Positions 1-8,520 are shown, numbered from the stretch's first letter. The stretch is 38,007 nt of DNA from Nocardiopsis listeri NBRC 13360 (GCF_001570765.1 NZ_BCSH01000065.1:1-38007); one strand, 5' to 3'. Made by a program: numbers and translations. Notes: a model not told the origin generated them from the sequence alone.

Positions 1-2
1 GG

Positions 3-224
3 GTGGCCACCGGCAACCTCGTCGCGGCCCGCCCCGCCGACACCGTGGAGGAGACCACCTCCGTGGACGAGGTGGACCGGGACGGTATCGAGTACGTCCT
101 GGCCGGATCGCTGACCAGCGTGTGGATCTTCGAGTTGGTGGAGGTGCTCAAGGGTCGGCGCGACGTGGAAGAGGTCGAGCGGCGACTGTACGTGACCGCC
201 GAACGCCTCCTCGCCTCCTTCTGA
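3..224 (+). CDS. C-terminal part of an unidentified protein, cut by the window edge
   Basis: The frame is open from the first bases to a TGA at 222-224 and encodes about 73 residues. A GTG at position 3 could be a start, but no upstream sequence is available to show a ribosome binding site, so this is probably the 3' end of a longer gene. The tail is a predicted amphipathic helix region (AGSLTSVWIFELVEVL, then VEEVERRLYVTAERLL). It loosely resembles the last helices of TetR-type regulators, but that is a weak resemblance and no function is assigned. The next gene converges on it with only about 12 bases between the stops. Confidence 0.5.
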   Translation: MATGNLVAARPADTVEETTSVDEVDRDGIEYVLAGSLTSVWIFELVEVLKGRRDVEEVERRLYVTAERLLASF

Positions 225-236
225 TCTCCGCCCGGG

Positions 237-1613
237 TCACTCTTCGCCGAAGAGCAGTCCGAACAGCCCACCGAGCAGGCCTCCGGAGCCACCGTCCGGC
301 TCCTCGCCCCCGGGTTCCTCCCCGGGGGCTTCGTCGTCCTCGGGCGGTGTCGTCGGAGCGGTGTCGTCCTCCTCCTCCGGAGTCTGGGGGGATCCGGGTT
401 CCGGTTCGGGTGCCTGTCCCGGGTCGTCCTCAGGCCCTTGACCGTCCTCGGGGTCGGCGGCGTCCCCGGGGCCGTTCGACTCCGGTGCGGTGCCCGTGGT
501 CGACTCCGGGGAGGGAGTCGCGGGAACGGACTCGACCTCGGGTGAGGGGTCGACACCGGGTTTGTTCTCGGAGGCGGTGGAGACCGTCTCCACCTTGGAG
601 CCGTCGTGGCCTCGGCCGGTCTCGGCGGGGCCGGCGTCGATCATGGTCGGGGGAGCGCCCGCCATGCCGGCCCACCACCACAGCCCCAGGGCCACCGCCA
701 CCGTGGCCAGCCCGGAGACGGCCGGCAGCGGCCAGCGCCTGCGCTCGGGTGCGGGCAGCGGCGCACGCGTGTTCTCGTGGAGCGGCTGGTCCCGCGTGGT
801 GATCCGATCGTCGGGCAGGGGACGCGGAGTGGTGGCGGGCATCGGGACCAGGGTCTCGTCCACATCCTCGTCCTCGATCGGGAAGACGCCGGTGACGCGG
901 GCACGGTGGACCGGGTAGCCGTCCTCGGCGAGCGGTTCCATGGCCGCGGCGATCCGCCTGCGTTCCCCGGCGGCCTCGGGGGCCAGGCATGTGCGCACGA
1001 CGCGTTCGCGCAGTCCGGGCGGGGCGCCGGGCGGGCGGAGCAGGGCCAGCGCGGAGGAGACCTGTTGGATCTGGTCGCGCCGGTTGGGGGCCGCGCTCTC
1101 CTCGGACTCCTCCGAGTCGTCCTGCTCGGACAGCCGGTTCAGGCCCTCCGCGGCGCGACGGATCGCCGAACGGGACAGTTCGTCACAGATCCGTGGTTCG
1201 AGTCCGAGCACCCGGGCCACCGCGGAGGAGGGCAACATGTGGCGCAGGTTCAGTTCGACGAGTTCGCGGTGGCTGGCGGGCAACCGGGAGAACATGCGCG
1301 CGACCGGGGTTTCGGCGGGCACGGTGGCCAGTCGGGTGTAGGGGCAGGTGTGCGCGAAGCCGCGCCGTTGGCAGGCGGCGCGTACCAGGGCGTAGAGCCA
1401 GGGGCCGCGATCGGCCGGGTCGCGGAGCTTCTTCTCCAGCACCACTCCGGCGACGAATCCCTCGTGGACTGCCTCGGTGACGGGGTCCTGCGGAGCACCC
1501 GGGGTGCCACCACCGAGCAGGGACCACGCGTACCGGTAGAGCGCCTGCGCGTAGGCGTCGTGGAGCGCCTCGACCGGTCCCGCCGCTTCGTCTCTTTCGT
1601 TACCTCTGGTCAC
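237..1613 (-). CDS. Membrane-anchored sigma-factor-like protein with acidic proline-rich tail
   Basis: 458 residues. Residues about 15-85 resemble sigma-70 region 2 of ECF factors (HDAYAQALYRYAWSLL, later PWLYALVRAACQRR). Residues about 105-160 resemble region 4 (RLPASHRELVELNLRHMLP, then an HTH-like AVARVLGLEP). A linker leads to one strong membrane segment at about 295-318 (ATVAVALGLWWWAGMAG). After it comes a long Asp/Glu/Pro/Thr-rich, presumably extracytoplasmic, region ending in a glycine/leucine-rich stretch (GLLGGLFGLLFGEE). The fused TM suggests a membrane-tethered regulator or a sigma-like protein combined with an anti-sigma-type anchor; this is inference. No separate anti-sigma gene is adjacent. 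The start is ATG at 1613. A plain ECF sigma factor would be near 200 residues. Confidence 0.75.
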   Translation of the reverse strand: MTRGNERDEAAGPVEALHDAYAQALYRYAWSLLGGGTPGAPQDPVTEAVHEGFVAGVVLEKKLRDPADRGPWLYALVRAACQRRGFAHTCPYTRLATVPAETPVARMFSRLPASHRELVELNLRHMLPSSAVARVLGLEPRICDELSRSAIRRAAEGLNRLSEQDDSEESEESAAPNRRDQIQQVSSALALLRPPGAPPGLRERVVRTCLAPEAAGERRRIAAAMEPLAEDGYPVHRARVTGVFPIEDEDVDETLVPMPATTPRPLPDDRITTRDQPLHENTRAPLPAPERRRWPLPAVSGLATVAVALGLWWWAGMAGAPPTMIDAGPAETGRGHDGSKVETVSTASENKPGVDPSPEVESVPATPSPESTTGTAPESNGPGDAADPEDGQGPEDDPGQAPEPEPGSPQTPEEEDDTAPTTPPEDDEAPGEEPGGEEPDGGSGGLLGGLFGLLFGEE

Positions 1614-1734
1614 GATTCTCCCCCCGCTGTCTGTGGTGACGCTAGCGAGGGGAGGGCCGTGGCGTGCGGGAATCGATCAGCTGTGTCCTGAAGGTGAGAC
1701 TTCTGTTACCCGACCCACGAGGGCGGGCGCGTTC

Positions 1735-2733
1735 TCACTCTCCGCCGCGCGAGGGCTGACCGATCGCGACCATGCGTTCCACCGAACGGCGGGCGCGTTC
1801 GGAGGTCTCGGGGTCGACCGTGATCTCGGTGGTGCCGTGGCGCAACGAGTTCAACAGCTTGTCCGCGTCGATCATCTTCATGTAGTGGCACTCGGCGCGG
1901 GAGTTGACCGCCTCGAACTCCGTGTTCGAGTTGACGTTGCGCAGCTGGTGCAGCATGCCGGTCTCGGTGGCGATGAGGACCTTGGCGGCGCTCGTGTTCT
2001 CCGCGGCGGTGAGCATGCCGCCGGTGGACAGGACCTTGACCCGGTCCTCGGGGACGGCGCCGCTGCCGACCAGGTAGAGGGCGGAGGTGGCACAGCCGCA
2101 CTCGGGGTGCACGTAGACCTCGGCGTCGGGCTCGGCCGCCACGCGTTCGCGCAGGGTGTGACCGTCGATGCCGGCGTGCACGTGGCACTCGCCCATCCAT
2201 ACGTGGATGTTGTCGCGACCGGTGACCCGCTTGACGTGGGCGCCCAGGAACTGGTCGGGGAGGAAGAGGATCTCCCTGTCCTCGGGAATGGACCTGATGA
2301 CGTCGGCGGCGTTGGAGGAGGTGCAGCAGATGTCGGTCTCGGCCTTGACCGCCGCCGTGGTGTTGACGTAGGCGACCACGACCGCGCCCGGGTGCCGGGC
2401 CTTCCAGTCGCGCACGTCCTCGGCGGTGATGGTGTCGGCCAGTGAGCAGCCGGCGTTGGGGTCGGGCAGCAGGATGGTCTTCTCCGGCGCGAGGATCTTG
2501 GCGGTCTCGGCCATGAAGTGCACGCCGCAGAACACGATGGTGCTCGCGTCGACGCTCGCCGCGAGGCGGGACAGGGCCAGTGAGTCACCGGTGTGGTGGG
2601 CCACGTCCTGGATTTCCGGGCGCTGGTAGTTGTGCGCGAGGATGACAGCGTCGCGCTCCTCCGCCAGGCGGCGGACCTCGGCGGCCCATTCCTGCCTGGT
2701 CATGGTGTCCGCCGTCGCGGTGACCGTTGCCAT
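1735..2733 (-). CDS. nadA: Quinolinate synthase NadA
   Basis: 332 residues, normal for the long NadA form. NadA condenses iminoaspartate with dihydroxyacetone phosphate to quinolinate in de novo NAD synthesis, using a 4Fe-4S cluster. The three cluster cysteines are visible: Cys96 in the PNAGCSLAD motif, Cys212 in HPEC and Cys282 in AECHYMK. Other hallmarks are [12 protein letters not shown] near residue 32 and [14 protein letters not shown] near 68. The ATG at 2733 has a GAGGAA about ten bases upstream; an internal ATG at 2703 is less likely. The usual partners nadB and nadC are not adjacent. The gene diverges from an NrtR-like regulator, which probably controls it through the inverted repeat at 2802-2834. 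Confidence 0.96.
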   Translation of the reverse strand: MATVTATADTMTRQEWAAEVRRLAEERDAVILAHNYQRPEIQDVAHHTGDSLALSRLAASVDASTIVFCGVHFMAETAKILAPEKTILLPDPNAGCSLADTITAEDVRDWKARHPGAVVVAYVNTTAAVKAETDICCTSSNAADVIRSIPEDREILFLPDQFLGAHVKRVTGRDNIHVWMGECHVHAGIDGHTLRERVAAEPDAEVYVHPECGCATSALYLVGSGAVPEDRVKVLSTGGMLTAAENTSAAKVLIATETGMLHQLRNVNSNTEFEAVNSRAECHYMKMIDADKLLNSLRHGTTEITVDPETSERARRSVERMVAIGQPSRGGE

Positions 2734-2801
2734 GTCCTACTACTTCCTCGAGGCTGTGGGCTCGGCGTGCGGGTGCCGTGCCGTGGGAGGGCGGTGTGGA
2801 T

Positions 2802-2834
2802 ACCAGGTTTTCGACTGGCAGGCACAAACCTGGT
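2802..2834. promoter_or_regulatory. Inverted repeat, probable operator between nadA and the Nudix regulator
   Basis: Perfect 9-base arms ACCAGGTTT (2802-2810) and AAACCTGGT (2826-2834) are separated by 15 bases, so arm centres lie 24 bases apart. The repeat lies between the divergent starts of nadA (2733) and the NrtR-like gene (2845 or 2869). An autoregulated, NAD-intermediate-responsive operator is the natural reading. The assignment to this regulator is inferred from position. Confidence 0.65.
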
Positions 2835-2844
2835 GCAGCTTAAC

Positions 2845-3573
2845 ATGGCCGGGAACGGAAGGGACAGGGTGGATATCTCGGAGGTAAACGGACAGGCCAC
2901 GCTCGCGGCGCACGAGGCGCTAGCGGTCGTCCTCCAGATCCGCGCGGGCCAAGTGTGCGTCCTGTTGTGGCGGCGGGCTCTACCGCCCTGCGAGGGAGAA
3001 TGGGCCCTGCCCGGAGGCAGGCTCGGGGCCGAGGAGGATCTGGGCGCCTCGATCCGTCGACAACTGGCCCAGAAGGTCGATGTGCGTGACCTGAGTCATC
3101 TCGAGCAACTGGAGACGCGCAGCGAACCCGGACGCGACCCGCAGCGGCGCACGCTGGCCACCGCCTACCTGGGGCTGGTCCCCGCGGACATCGATCCGGT
3201 CGTGCCCGAGGACACCGACTGGCACCCGGCCTCCGGCCTGCCCCCCATGGCCTTCGACCACGCTTCGATCGTGCGTTCGGGACGGCGGCGTCTGCGCTCC
3301 AAGCTCGGCTACACCAACGTCGGTTTCGCGTTGGCGCCACCCGAGTTCACCATGTCGGAGCTTTCCGGCTACTACCGGGCCGCGCTCGGCCACGACGTGG
3401 CCGCCACCAACCTGCGCCGGGTGCTGCTGCGTCGAGGACAGATCGAGGAGACGGGACGTTCGGTGCCGTCGGGGCGTTCGGGCGGCCGTCCGGCGGCGTT
3501 GTTCCGGTTCCGGACCCGCGAGATGGAGGTGACCGACGCCTTCGCCGTCCTGCGCCCGCCCGGCCAGGCGTAG
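2845..3573 (+). CDS. nrtR: NrtR-type transcriptional regulator (Nudix-like domain plus winged helix)
   Basis: About 242 residues. Residues about 18-150 form a Nudix-like domain (LLWRR, WALPGGRLG). The catalytic Nudix box is degenerate: where active enzymes have REXXEE, this has RRQLAQK, so hydrolysis is unlikely and a ligand-sensing role is favoured. Residues about 155-240 look like the C-terminal winged helix of the NrtR family (FTMSELSGYYRAALG, NLRRVLLRRGQIEETG, GRPAALFRF). NrtR proteins repress NAD-biosynthesis genes and respond to ADP-ribose or related ligands; here nadA diverges from it. The ATG at 2845 has no obvious ribosome binding site and starts just after the operator arm. A GTG at 2869 preceded by GGAAGGG is an equally good start. 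Confidence 0.85.
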   Translation: MAGNGRDRVDISEVNGQATLAAHEALAVVLQIRAGQVCVLLWRRALPPCEGEWALPGGRLGAEEDLGASIRRQLAQKVDVRDLSHLEQLETRSEPGRDPQRRTLATAYLGLVPADIDPVVPEDTDWHPASGLPPMAFDHASIVRSGRRRLRSKLGYTNVGFALAPPEFTMSELSGYYRAALGHDVAATNLRRVLLRRGQIEETGRSVPSGRSGGRPAALFRFRTREMEVTDAFAVLRPPGQA

Positions 3574-3600
3574 GTTCCCTCCTGGGTACACTCCCTGATC

Positions 3601-4275
3601 GTGGCAATTCGTACTGTGGTGTTCGACGTCGGCGAGACCCTGATCGACGAGACGCGCATCTTCGCGCGCTGGGCGGACCGTTTCGGGGTTCCGCACATGG
3701 CTTTCTTCGGCACCATCGGCGGCGTGATCGCCTCCGGGGGCACCCTCACGGACGGCTTCCGTCTGCTGGTCCCGGGATTCGACCTGGCGGCCGAGAGCGC
3801 CCGATGGCACGAGGAGGACCCCGAGGGCGAGCGCGAGCACTTCGGCGAGGGAGACCTGTACCCGGACGTACGCCCGGCCTTCGACACCATGCGCGAGGCC
3901 GGGCTGGGCCTGGTCATCGCGGGTAACCAGCCGGTCGAGGCCGGTGCGGCGCTGGTGGCGATGGACCTGCCGGTGGACGGCGTCGGCATCTCCGACGCCT
4001 GGGGCGTGGCCAAACCCCGCCCCGAGTTCTTCGACCGCACCCTGGACCTGGTGCGTGAGAACGTCCCCGACATCTCACCGGGCGAGATCCTCTACGTCGG
4101 TGACAGGGTCGACAACGACGTGCTGCCGGCGCGGGCGGCCGGCATGAGCACGGCCCTGCTGCGCCGAGGCATCTACGGCTACCGGCACGCGGCCGACCCG
4201 CAGGCGCGGCGAGCCGACGTGATCGCCGACGACCTCCACCAGGTCGCCGAATGGGCCATCCGGAACGCGCACTGA
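3601..4275 (+). CDS. HAD-superfamily hydrolase
   Basis: 224 residues with a GTG start at 3601, 27 bases after the regulator stop, so probably in the same operon. HAD motifs are visible: motif I FDVGETLIDE (nucleophile Asp9), motif II around LVIAGNQP, the motif III lysine in AKPRPEFF, and motif IV GDRVDNDV. The second motif I aspartate, normally the general acid/base, is glycine (DVGET rather than DXDXT). That variant occurs in some HAD branches but makes phosphatase activity uncertain. An insert between motif I and II (about residues 15-90) would form the cap. The substrate is unknown. Its position beside nrtR and nadA allows a role in nucleotide or NAD salvage, which is only a guess. Confidence 0.85.
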   Translation: MAIRTVVFDVGETLIDETRIFARWADRFGVPHMAFFGTIGGVIASGGTLTDGFRLLVPGFDLAAESARWHEEDPEGEREHFGEGDLYPDVRPAFDTMREAGLGLVIAGNQPVEAGAALVAMDLPVDGVGISDAWGVAKPRPEFFDRTLDLVRENVPDISPGEILYVGDRVDNDVLPARAAGMSTALLRRGIYGYRHAADPQARRADVIADDLHQVAEWAIRNAH

Positions 4276-4334
4276 CCACCGAAACGAGAGACGGAGGACA
4301 CGGGCGCGATTCGGTCACGGGCCGCGTCGCGACG

Positions 4335-4359
4335 GTTTGTCCACAGTCTGCTCGGGTAA
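4335..4359 (+). promoter_or_regulatory. SigB-like stress promoter of the osmoprotectant transporter operon
   Basis: GTTT at 4335-4338 is followed by 15 bases and then GGGTAA at 4354-4359. This matches the GNNT-N14-16-GGGTA pattern of actinomycete SigB/SigF-group promoters. It lies about 80 bases upstream of the first transporter gene, whose product is expected to be osmotically induced, so position and function agree. There is no experimental evidence here. Confidence 0.6.
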
Positions 4360-4438
4360 CGTCGCTACGGTCTCGGACCGGCCGTCGCCCCCTGGCATCG
4401 CCGCCGGTCGGCATCGCCCCGCCCCCGAAGGAGAGCCC

Positions 4439-5554
4439 ATGATCACGTTCGAGGGCGCAGCCAAGGTCTACCCCGACGGAACCGTCGCCGTCGATGAACT
4501 GGACCTGACCGTGGAGACCGGGCGGACCACGGTCTTCGTCGGCCCTTCCGGCAGCGGCAAGACCACCTCGCTGCGGATGATCAACCGCATGGTCGAACCC
4601 ACCAGGGGGACCATCCGCGTCGACGACGTGGACATCCGTCAACAGGACCCCGCGAAGCTGCGCCGGTCCATCGGCTACGTCATCCAACAGGCCGGGCTCT
4701 TCCCGCATCGCACCGTCCTGGACAACATCGCCACCGTCCCGCTGCTGCTCGGCCGGCGCCGCTCCAAGGCCAGGGCCAGGGCCGCCGAACTCATGGAACT
4801 GGTCGGGCTCGAACGCTCCCAGGCCAAACGCTTTCCCCACCAGCTCTCCGGTGGACAACAGCAGAGGGTCGGAGTCGCCCGCGCGCTGGCCGCCGACCCA
4901 CCGGTGCTGCTGATGGACGAACCCTTCAGCGCGGTCGACCCGGTGGTGCGTACGAGCCTGCAGGACGAACTGCTGCGGTTGCAGCAGGAGCTGCACAAGA
5001 CGATCGTGTTCGTCACCCACGACATCGACGAGGCCGTGCGGTTGGGTGACCGCATCGCCGTGTTCCGCCCCGGCGGGCGGCTCGCCCAGTACGACACCCC
5101 CGAGCGGCTGCTCGCCGAACCGGTCGACGACTTCGTGGAGTCGTTCGTCGGTTACGACCGAGGGGTGCGCCGTCTGTCCTTCTTCCCCGCCGGCTCTCTT
5201 TCGTTGCGCCAAGACGTGGTCTTCGACACCGAGGATCGGGTGGAACGAGCCCGTGCCGCCGTGGTCTCCGACCGTGAACCCTGGGCACTGGTGGTGGACC
5301 AGGGGCGCTCGCCCCTGGGTTGGGTGAGCGCGCGTCGGCTCGACGAATCCCCGGCCGGGGTCACCCTCGGGTCGTTGGAGCTCACGCCCTACGGACACAC
5401 CTTCAACGTCGCCACCGACTCTTTGCGCGCCGCGCTGGACGCCGCGGTCCTCTCGCCCGCCGGTCGGGCGGTGGGCGTGGACACCGACGGAGCGGTCCTG
5501 GGTGTGGTCTCCCAGGACGACCTGGGCGCCGCGATCTGGTCGGTGAGCGAATGA
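4439..5554 (+). CDS. opuCA: Osmoprotectant ABC transporter ATP-binding protein (OpuCA/ProV type)
   Basis: 371 residues. The ATPase domain fills residues 1-240: Walker A GPSGSGKTT at 35-43, Q-loop around 83-84, signature LSGGQ at 136-140, Walker B VLLMDEP at 156-162, and the switch histidine in VTHDIDEA. The C-terminal 120 residues resemble the tandem CBS region of quaternary-amine transporters, where ionic strength is sensed. The ATG at 4439 is preceded by AAGGAGAGCCC, which decides the start over longer upstream options. The gene couples to the next through an ATGA overlap. It energises import of glycine betaine, carnitine or choline-type solutes; the exact substrate cannot be read from the sequence. 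Confidence 0.93.
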   Translation: MITFEGAAKVYPDGTVAVDELDLTVETGRTTVFVGPSGSGKTTSLRMINRMVEPTRGTIRVDDVDIRQQDPAKLRRSIGYVIQQAGLFPHRTVLDNIATVPLLLGRRRSKARARAAELMELVGLERSQAKRFPHQLSGGQQQRVGVARALAADPPVLLMDEPFSAVDPVVRTSLQDELLRLQQELHKTIVFVTHDIDEAVRLGDRIAVFRPGGRLAQYDTPERLLAEPVDDFVESFVGYDRGVRRLSFFPAGSLSLRQDVVFDTEDRVERARAAVVSDREPWALVVDQGRSPLGWVSARRLDESPAGVTLGSLELTPYGHTFNVATDSLRAALDAAVLSPAGRAVGVDTDGAVLGVVSQDDLGAAIWSVSE

Positions 5555-6336
5555 CCGCGGCCTACGACTGGGTGAGCGGGATCGTCGATTGGGCGATCGC
5601 CGACTGGAGCCATCCGGGTGAGCCGGACCGCGGCATCCTGGCCCGGTTGCTGGAGCACATGCGTCTGTCGTACGTGTCCATCCTCATCGGCCTGGCCATC
5701 GCGCTGCCGTTGGGTCTGGCCTGCGTGCGCTGGAGACCGGTCTACCCGCCGGTGCTCACCGGGGTGAACGTCCTGTACTCGGTGCCCTCCATCGCCCTGT
5801 TCTTCCTGATGCTGCCCTACACCGGGTTCAGTGACTGGACCGCGATCATCCCGCTGGCCCTGTACACCCTGGTGATCCTGTTGCCCAACGTGGTGGACGG
5901 CCTGCGTCAGGTACCCGAACACGTGCGTCAGGCCGCCGTAGCCATGGGTTTCGGGCCGTTGCGTCGTCTGGTGTTCGTGGAGGTGCCGGTGGCGGTCCCG
6001 GTGATCATCGCCGGGTTGCGGGTGGCCTCCGTGGCCACCATCAGCATGGTCAGCGTCGCCTCCCTGGTGGGACTGGGCGGTCTGGGACAGCTGATCGTCA
6101 GTGAGGGTTTCCGCCGTCAGTTCGACGCCCCCATCGTCGTCGGCATCGTCCTCACCGTGGGGCTCGCGCTGGTCACCGACGCGGTCCTGGTCATCACCCA
6201 GCGGTTGCTCACCCCGTGGGCGTACGCCGGCAAGGGTCGCTCGGCCCGCAAGCGGGCGGCCCGCGCAGAGGCGGCGGACGCCGGCGACGACGCGGTCACC
6301 TCCGGCACCGTTTCCGACCACGGGGAGTCGCCGTGA
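5551..6336 (+). CDS. opuCB: Osmoprotectant ABC transporter permease (first)
   Basis: 261 residues, with ATG in the ATGA overlap with the ATPase gene. It is a polytopic membrane protein with a binding-protein-dependent permease domain: an early segment YVSILIGLAIALPLGLA, a second region SIALFFLMLPY, and the EAA-like loop VRQAAVAMGFGPLRRLVFVEVPVAVPVI that contacts the ATPase. The C-terminus is a basic then acidic cytoplasmic tail (GRSARKRAARAEAADAGDD). It pairs with the second permease to form the membrane channel of the OpuC-type importer. Confidence 0.92.
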   Translation: MTAAYDWVSGIVDWAIADWSHPGEPDRGILARLLEHMRLSYVSILIGLAIALPLGLACVRWRPVYPPVLTGVNVLYSVPSIALFFLMLPYTGFSDWTAIIPLALYTLVILLPNVVDGLRQVPEHVRQAAVAMGFGPLRRLVFVEVPVAVPVIIAGLRVASVATISMVSVASLVGLGGLGQLIVSEGFRRQFDAPIVVGIVLTVGLALVTDAVLVITQRLLTPWAYAGKGRSARKRAARAEAADAGDDAVTSGTVSDHGESP

Positions 6337-7013
6337 ACGTCCTGACCCTGCTGGTCGAGTGGTTCAGCGATCCGGCCCAGTGGACCGGGTCCGCGGGGAT
6401 CCCAGCACGACTGGGCGAACACGTCCACTACTCGCTGCTGGGACTGCTGCTGTCCACCGTGATCGCCGTCCCGGTGGGTCTACTCACCGGACACACCGGC
6501 GTCGGCGGGTTCCTCACCACCAGCCTCGCCAACTTCGCCCGCGCCCTGCCCACCATCGGGGTGCTGTTCCTCATCGTGCTCCTGGCCGGGATCGGCCTGG
6601 TCCCGGTGGTGTGCGCGCTGGTGGCCCTCGCCGTTCCACCGATCCTCGTCAACACGCATGAGGGCGTGCGAGGGGTGGATCCCAGGCTGAGGGACGCCGC
6701 CGTGGGCATGGGCATGCGCGGGCGCGAGGTCCTGTTCAAGCTCGAACTGCCGGTGGCGACCCCGCTCATCCTCATGGGCATGCGCACCGCCGCGGTGCAG
6801 GTCGTCGCCACGGCCACCATCGCCGCCTACGTGGGTGTGGGCGGGCTGGGCCGCTACATCGTGGACGGCCAGGCCCGTCAGGACCTTTCCATGTTGCTGG
6901 GCGGTTCCGTCCTGGTGGTGGGGCTGGCCGTGGTCACCACACTCCTGTTCGCCGGGCTGCGGCGTCTCCTCGTCGCCCCGGGGCTGCGTGCCGAGGCCGC
7001 CGCCACACGCTGA
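6333..7013 (+). CDS. opuCD: Osmoprotectant ABC transporter permease (second)
   Basis: 226 residues, GTG start at 6333 overlapping the previous TGA, so translationally coupled. It has the same permease fold as its neighbour: LLSTVIAVPVGLLTG, ARALPTIGVLFLIVLLAG, and the EAA loop LRDAAVGMGMRGREVLFKLELPVA, then VGVGGLGRYIVDG. Two non-identical permeases in tandem are characteristic of OpuC/OsmU systems, as opposed to the single permease of ProU. It ends 20 bases before the binding-protein gene. Confidence 0.92.
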   Translation: MNVLTLLVEWFSDPAQWTGSAGIPARLGEHVHYSLLGLLLSTVIAVPVGLLTGHTGVGGFLTTSLANFARALPTIGVLFLIVLLAGIGLVPVVCALVALAVPPILVNTHEGVRGVDPRLRDAAVGMGMRGREVLFKLELPVATPLILMGMRTAAVQVVATATIAAYVGVGGLGRYIVDGQARQDLSMLLGGSVLVVGLAVVTTLLFAGLRRLLVAPGLRAEAAATR

Positions 7014-7033
7014 TCCGAAAAGAGGCATCTGAC

Positions 7034-7936
7034 ATGAGCAAGAAACTCGCCCTGGCCGGGCTCCCCCTCGTGCTGCTCCTGAGCGCCTGCGGAGGCAGCG
7101 ACCCCTTCGAGGAGAGCGGTGACGAGGAGGGTGGTGAGAGCGGTGCCGTCGTCGTCGGTTCCGCGGACTTCCCCGAGAGCACCCTGCTCGCCGAGGTCTA
7201 CGGTCGCGCGCTGGAGGCCGAGGGGGTGCCGGTGGACTACCAGCTCAACATCGGCAGCCGTGAGGTGTACTACGACCAGATCGAGGCGGGGGCGCTCTCG
7301 CTCTTTCCCGAGTACAACGGCGCGATCCTGGCCTACCTGGACGACGAGGCGCCCAGCGCCGACTCGGAGGAGACCAACGCCCTGCTGGAGGAGGCTCTGC
7401 CCGAGGGACTGGAGATCCTGGCCTCCTCCGAGGCCGAGAACAAGGACTCGGTGACCGTCACCGGGGAGGTCGCGGACGAGTACGACCTGGCAGCCCTCCC
7501 CGACCTCGCCGACGTGGCGGACGACCTGGTACTGGGCGGGCCGCCGGAGTTCGAGACCCGGCAGCAGGGGGTCATGGGTCTGGAGTCGGTGTACGGGGTG
7601 GAGTTCGGGGAGTTCCGTTCGCTGGAGGTCGCCCTGCTCACCAAGGCGCTCACCGACGACGACATCCAGGCCGCCAACCTGTTCACCACCGATCCGCAGA
7701 TCGTGGAGGAGGGGTTCGTGGTCCTGGAGGACCCCGAGAACCTCTTCGGCGCGCAGAACGTCACCCCGCTGATCAACTCCGAGCAGGTCGACGAGACCGT
7801 CCGGGGGATCATCGACGGGGTCTCGAGCACCCTCACCACCGAGGAGCTGACCGAGCTCAACAAGCGGATCGTCGTCGACAACGAGAACGCCGCCGACGTC
7901 GCCCAGGAATGGCTGGAGGAACAGGGCCTGGCCTGA
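7034..7936 (+). CDS. opuCC: Osmoprotectant ABC transporter substrate-binding lipoprotein
   Basis: 300 residues. The signal peptide ends in a lipobox LLSAC with Cys19 as the lipidation site, followed by an acidic, glycine-rich linker. The mature domain begins VVVGSADFPESTLLAEVYG, the typical opening of OpuAC/OsmF-type binding proteins. Further matches are NIGSREVYYDQIEAG and SLFPEYNGAIL. The protein is tethered to the outer face of the membrane and delivers the solute to the two permeases. The ATG at 7034 follows AAAAGAGGC. It is the last gene of the operon, followed by a strong hairpin. Confidence 0.93.
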   Translation: MSKKLALAGLPLVLLLSACGGSDPFEESGDEEGGESGAVVVGSADFPESTLLAEVYGRALEAEGVPVDYQLNIGSREVYYDQIEAGALSLFPEYNGAILAYLDDEAPSADSEETNALLEEALPEGLEILASSEAENKDSVTVTGEVADEYDLAALPDLADVADDLVLGGPPEFETRQQGVMGLESVYGVEFGEFRSLEVALLTKALTDDDIQAANLFTTDPQIVEEGFVVLEDPENLFGAQNVTPLINSEQVDETVRGIIDGVSSTLTTEELTELNKRIVVDNENAADVAQEWLEEQGLA

Positions 7937-7956
7937 GTCCGACAGGACGGCGGGAC

Positions 7957-7986
7957 CGGCCCCGGGGCGTGTTCACCCCGGGGCCG
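7957..7986. terminator. Hairpin between convergent opuCC and the flavin reductase gene
   Basis: A perfect 11-bp stem CGGCCCCGGGG / CCCCGGGGCCG encloses an 8-base loop (7968-7975). It has no U-tract, as is usual in high-GC actinomycetes. It lies between two converging genes and may serve both strands. Confidence 0.75.
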
Positions 7987-8023
7987 CCCGTTGCCACCCG
8001 CCGTTGACGGCCGTGGCCGACGC

Positions 8024-8518
8024 TCAGGGTTCCACCGAGTGGTAGCGCCCGCCCCAACGCACCATCGCGGGGCCGGGACGGTCCGCGCCCACCTCCGGCA
8101 GGCCCACCACGTCGGCGAAGAACACCGTGTGGTCGCCGACCTCCACCCTCTGCCGCACCGAGCACTCCAGGGCCGACAGGGCCTCGTCCAACACGATCGC
8201 CCTGGTGTGCTCGCCCCGATGGTGCGGCTGCCCCGACACCAACAGGCGGGCGCTGGGGCGGCCCTCGGCGGAGAACCGGCCGGCCAGAGCGCGCTGGTCG
8301 GCCGAGAGCACGCTCACCGCGAACGCGCCCACCTCCGCCACGACCTCGGCCACGTACCCCTCCGAGTCCACGCTCAGCATGACCACCGGGGGGTCCACCG
8401 ACACCGACACCAGGGCGCTCACCGTCGCTCCGATGTCGTCACGTCCGTCCGCGATGGTCACCACCGTCACCCCGGTCGGCAACATCGCCATGGCGCCCAG
8501 GTAGGCGCCACCGTCCAC
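8024..8518 (-). CDS. Flavin reductase-like FMN-binding protein
   Basis: About 164 residues from a GTG at 8518, two bases after the sppA stop, so co-transcribed with sppA. It is a split-barrel flavin reductase domain: AMLPTGVTVVTIADG near the N-terminus, TVSALVSVSVDPPVVMLSV, and GAFAVSVLSADQRALAGRFS. The C-terminal part HTVFFADVVGLPEVG and VRWGGRYHSVEP is also typical. Such proteins reduce FMN or FAD with NAD(P)H, often to supply a monooxygenase, but no monooxygenase is adjacent. A TTG overlapping the sppA stop is the other possible start. Confidence 0.85.
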   Translation of the reverse strand: MDGGAYLGAMAMLPTGVTVVTIADGRDDIGATVSALVSVSVDPPVVMLSVDSEGYVAEVVAEVGAFAVSVLSADQRALAGRFSAEGRPSARLLVSGQPHHRGEHTRAIVLDEALSALECSVRQRVEVGDHTVFFADVVGLPEVGADRPGPAMVRWGGRYHSVEP

Positions 8519-8520
8519 GC

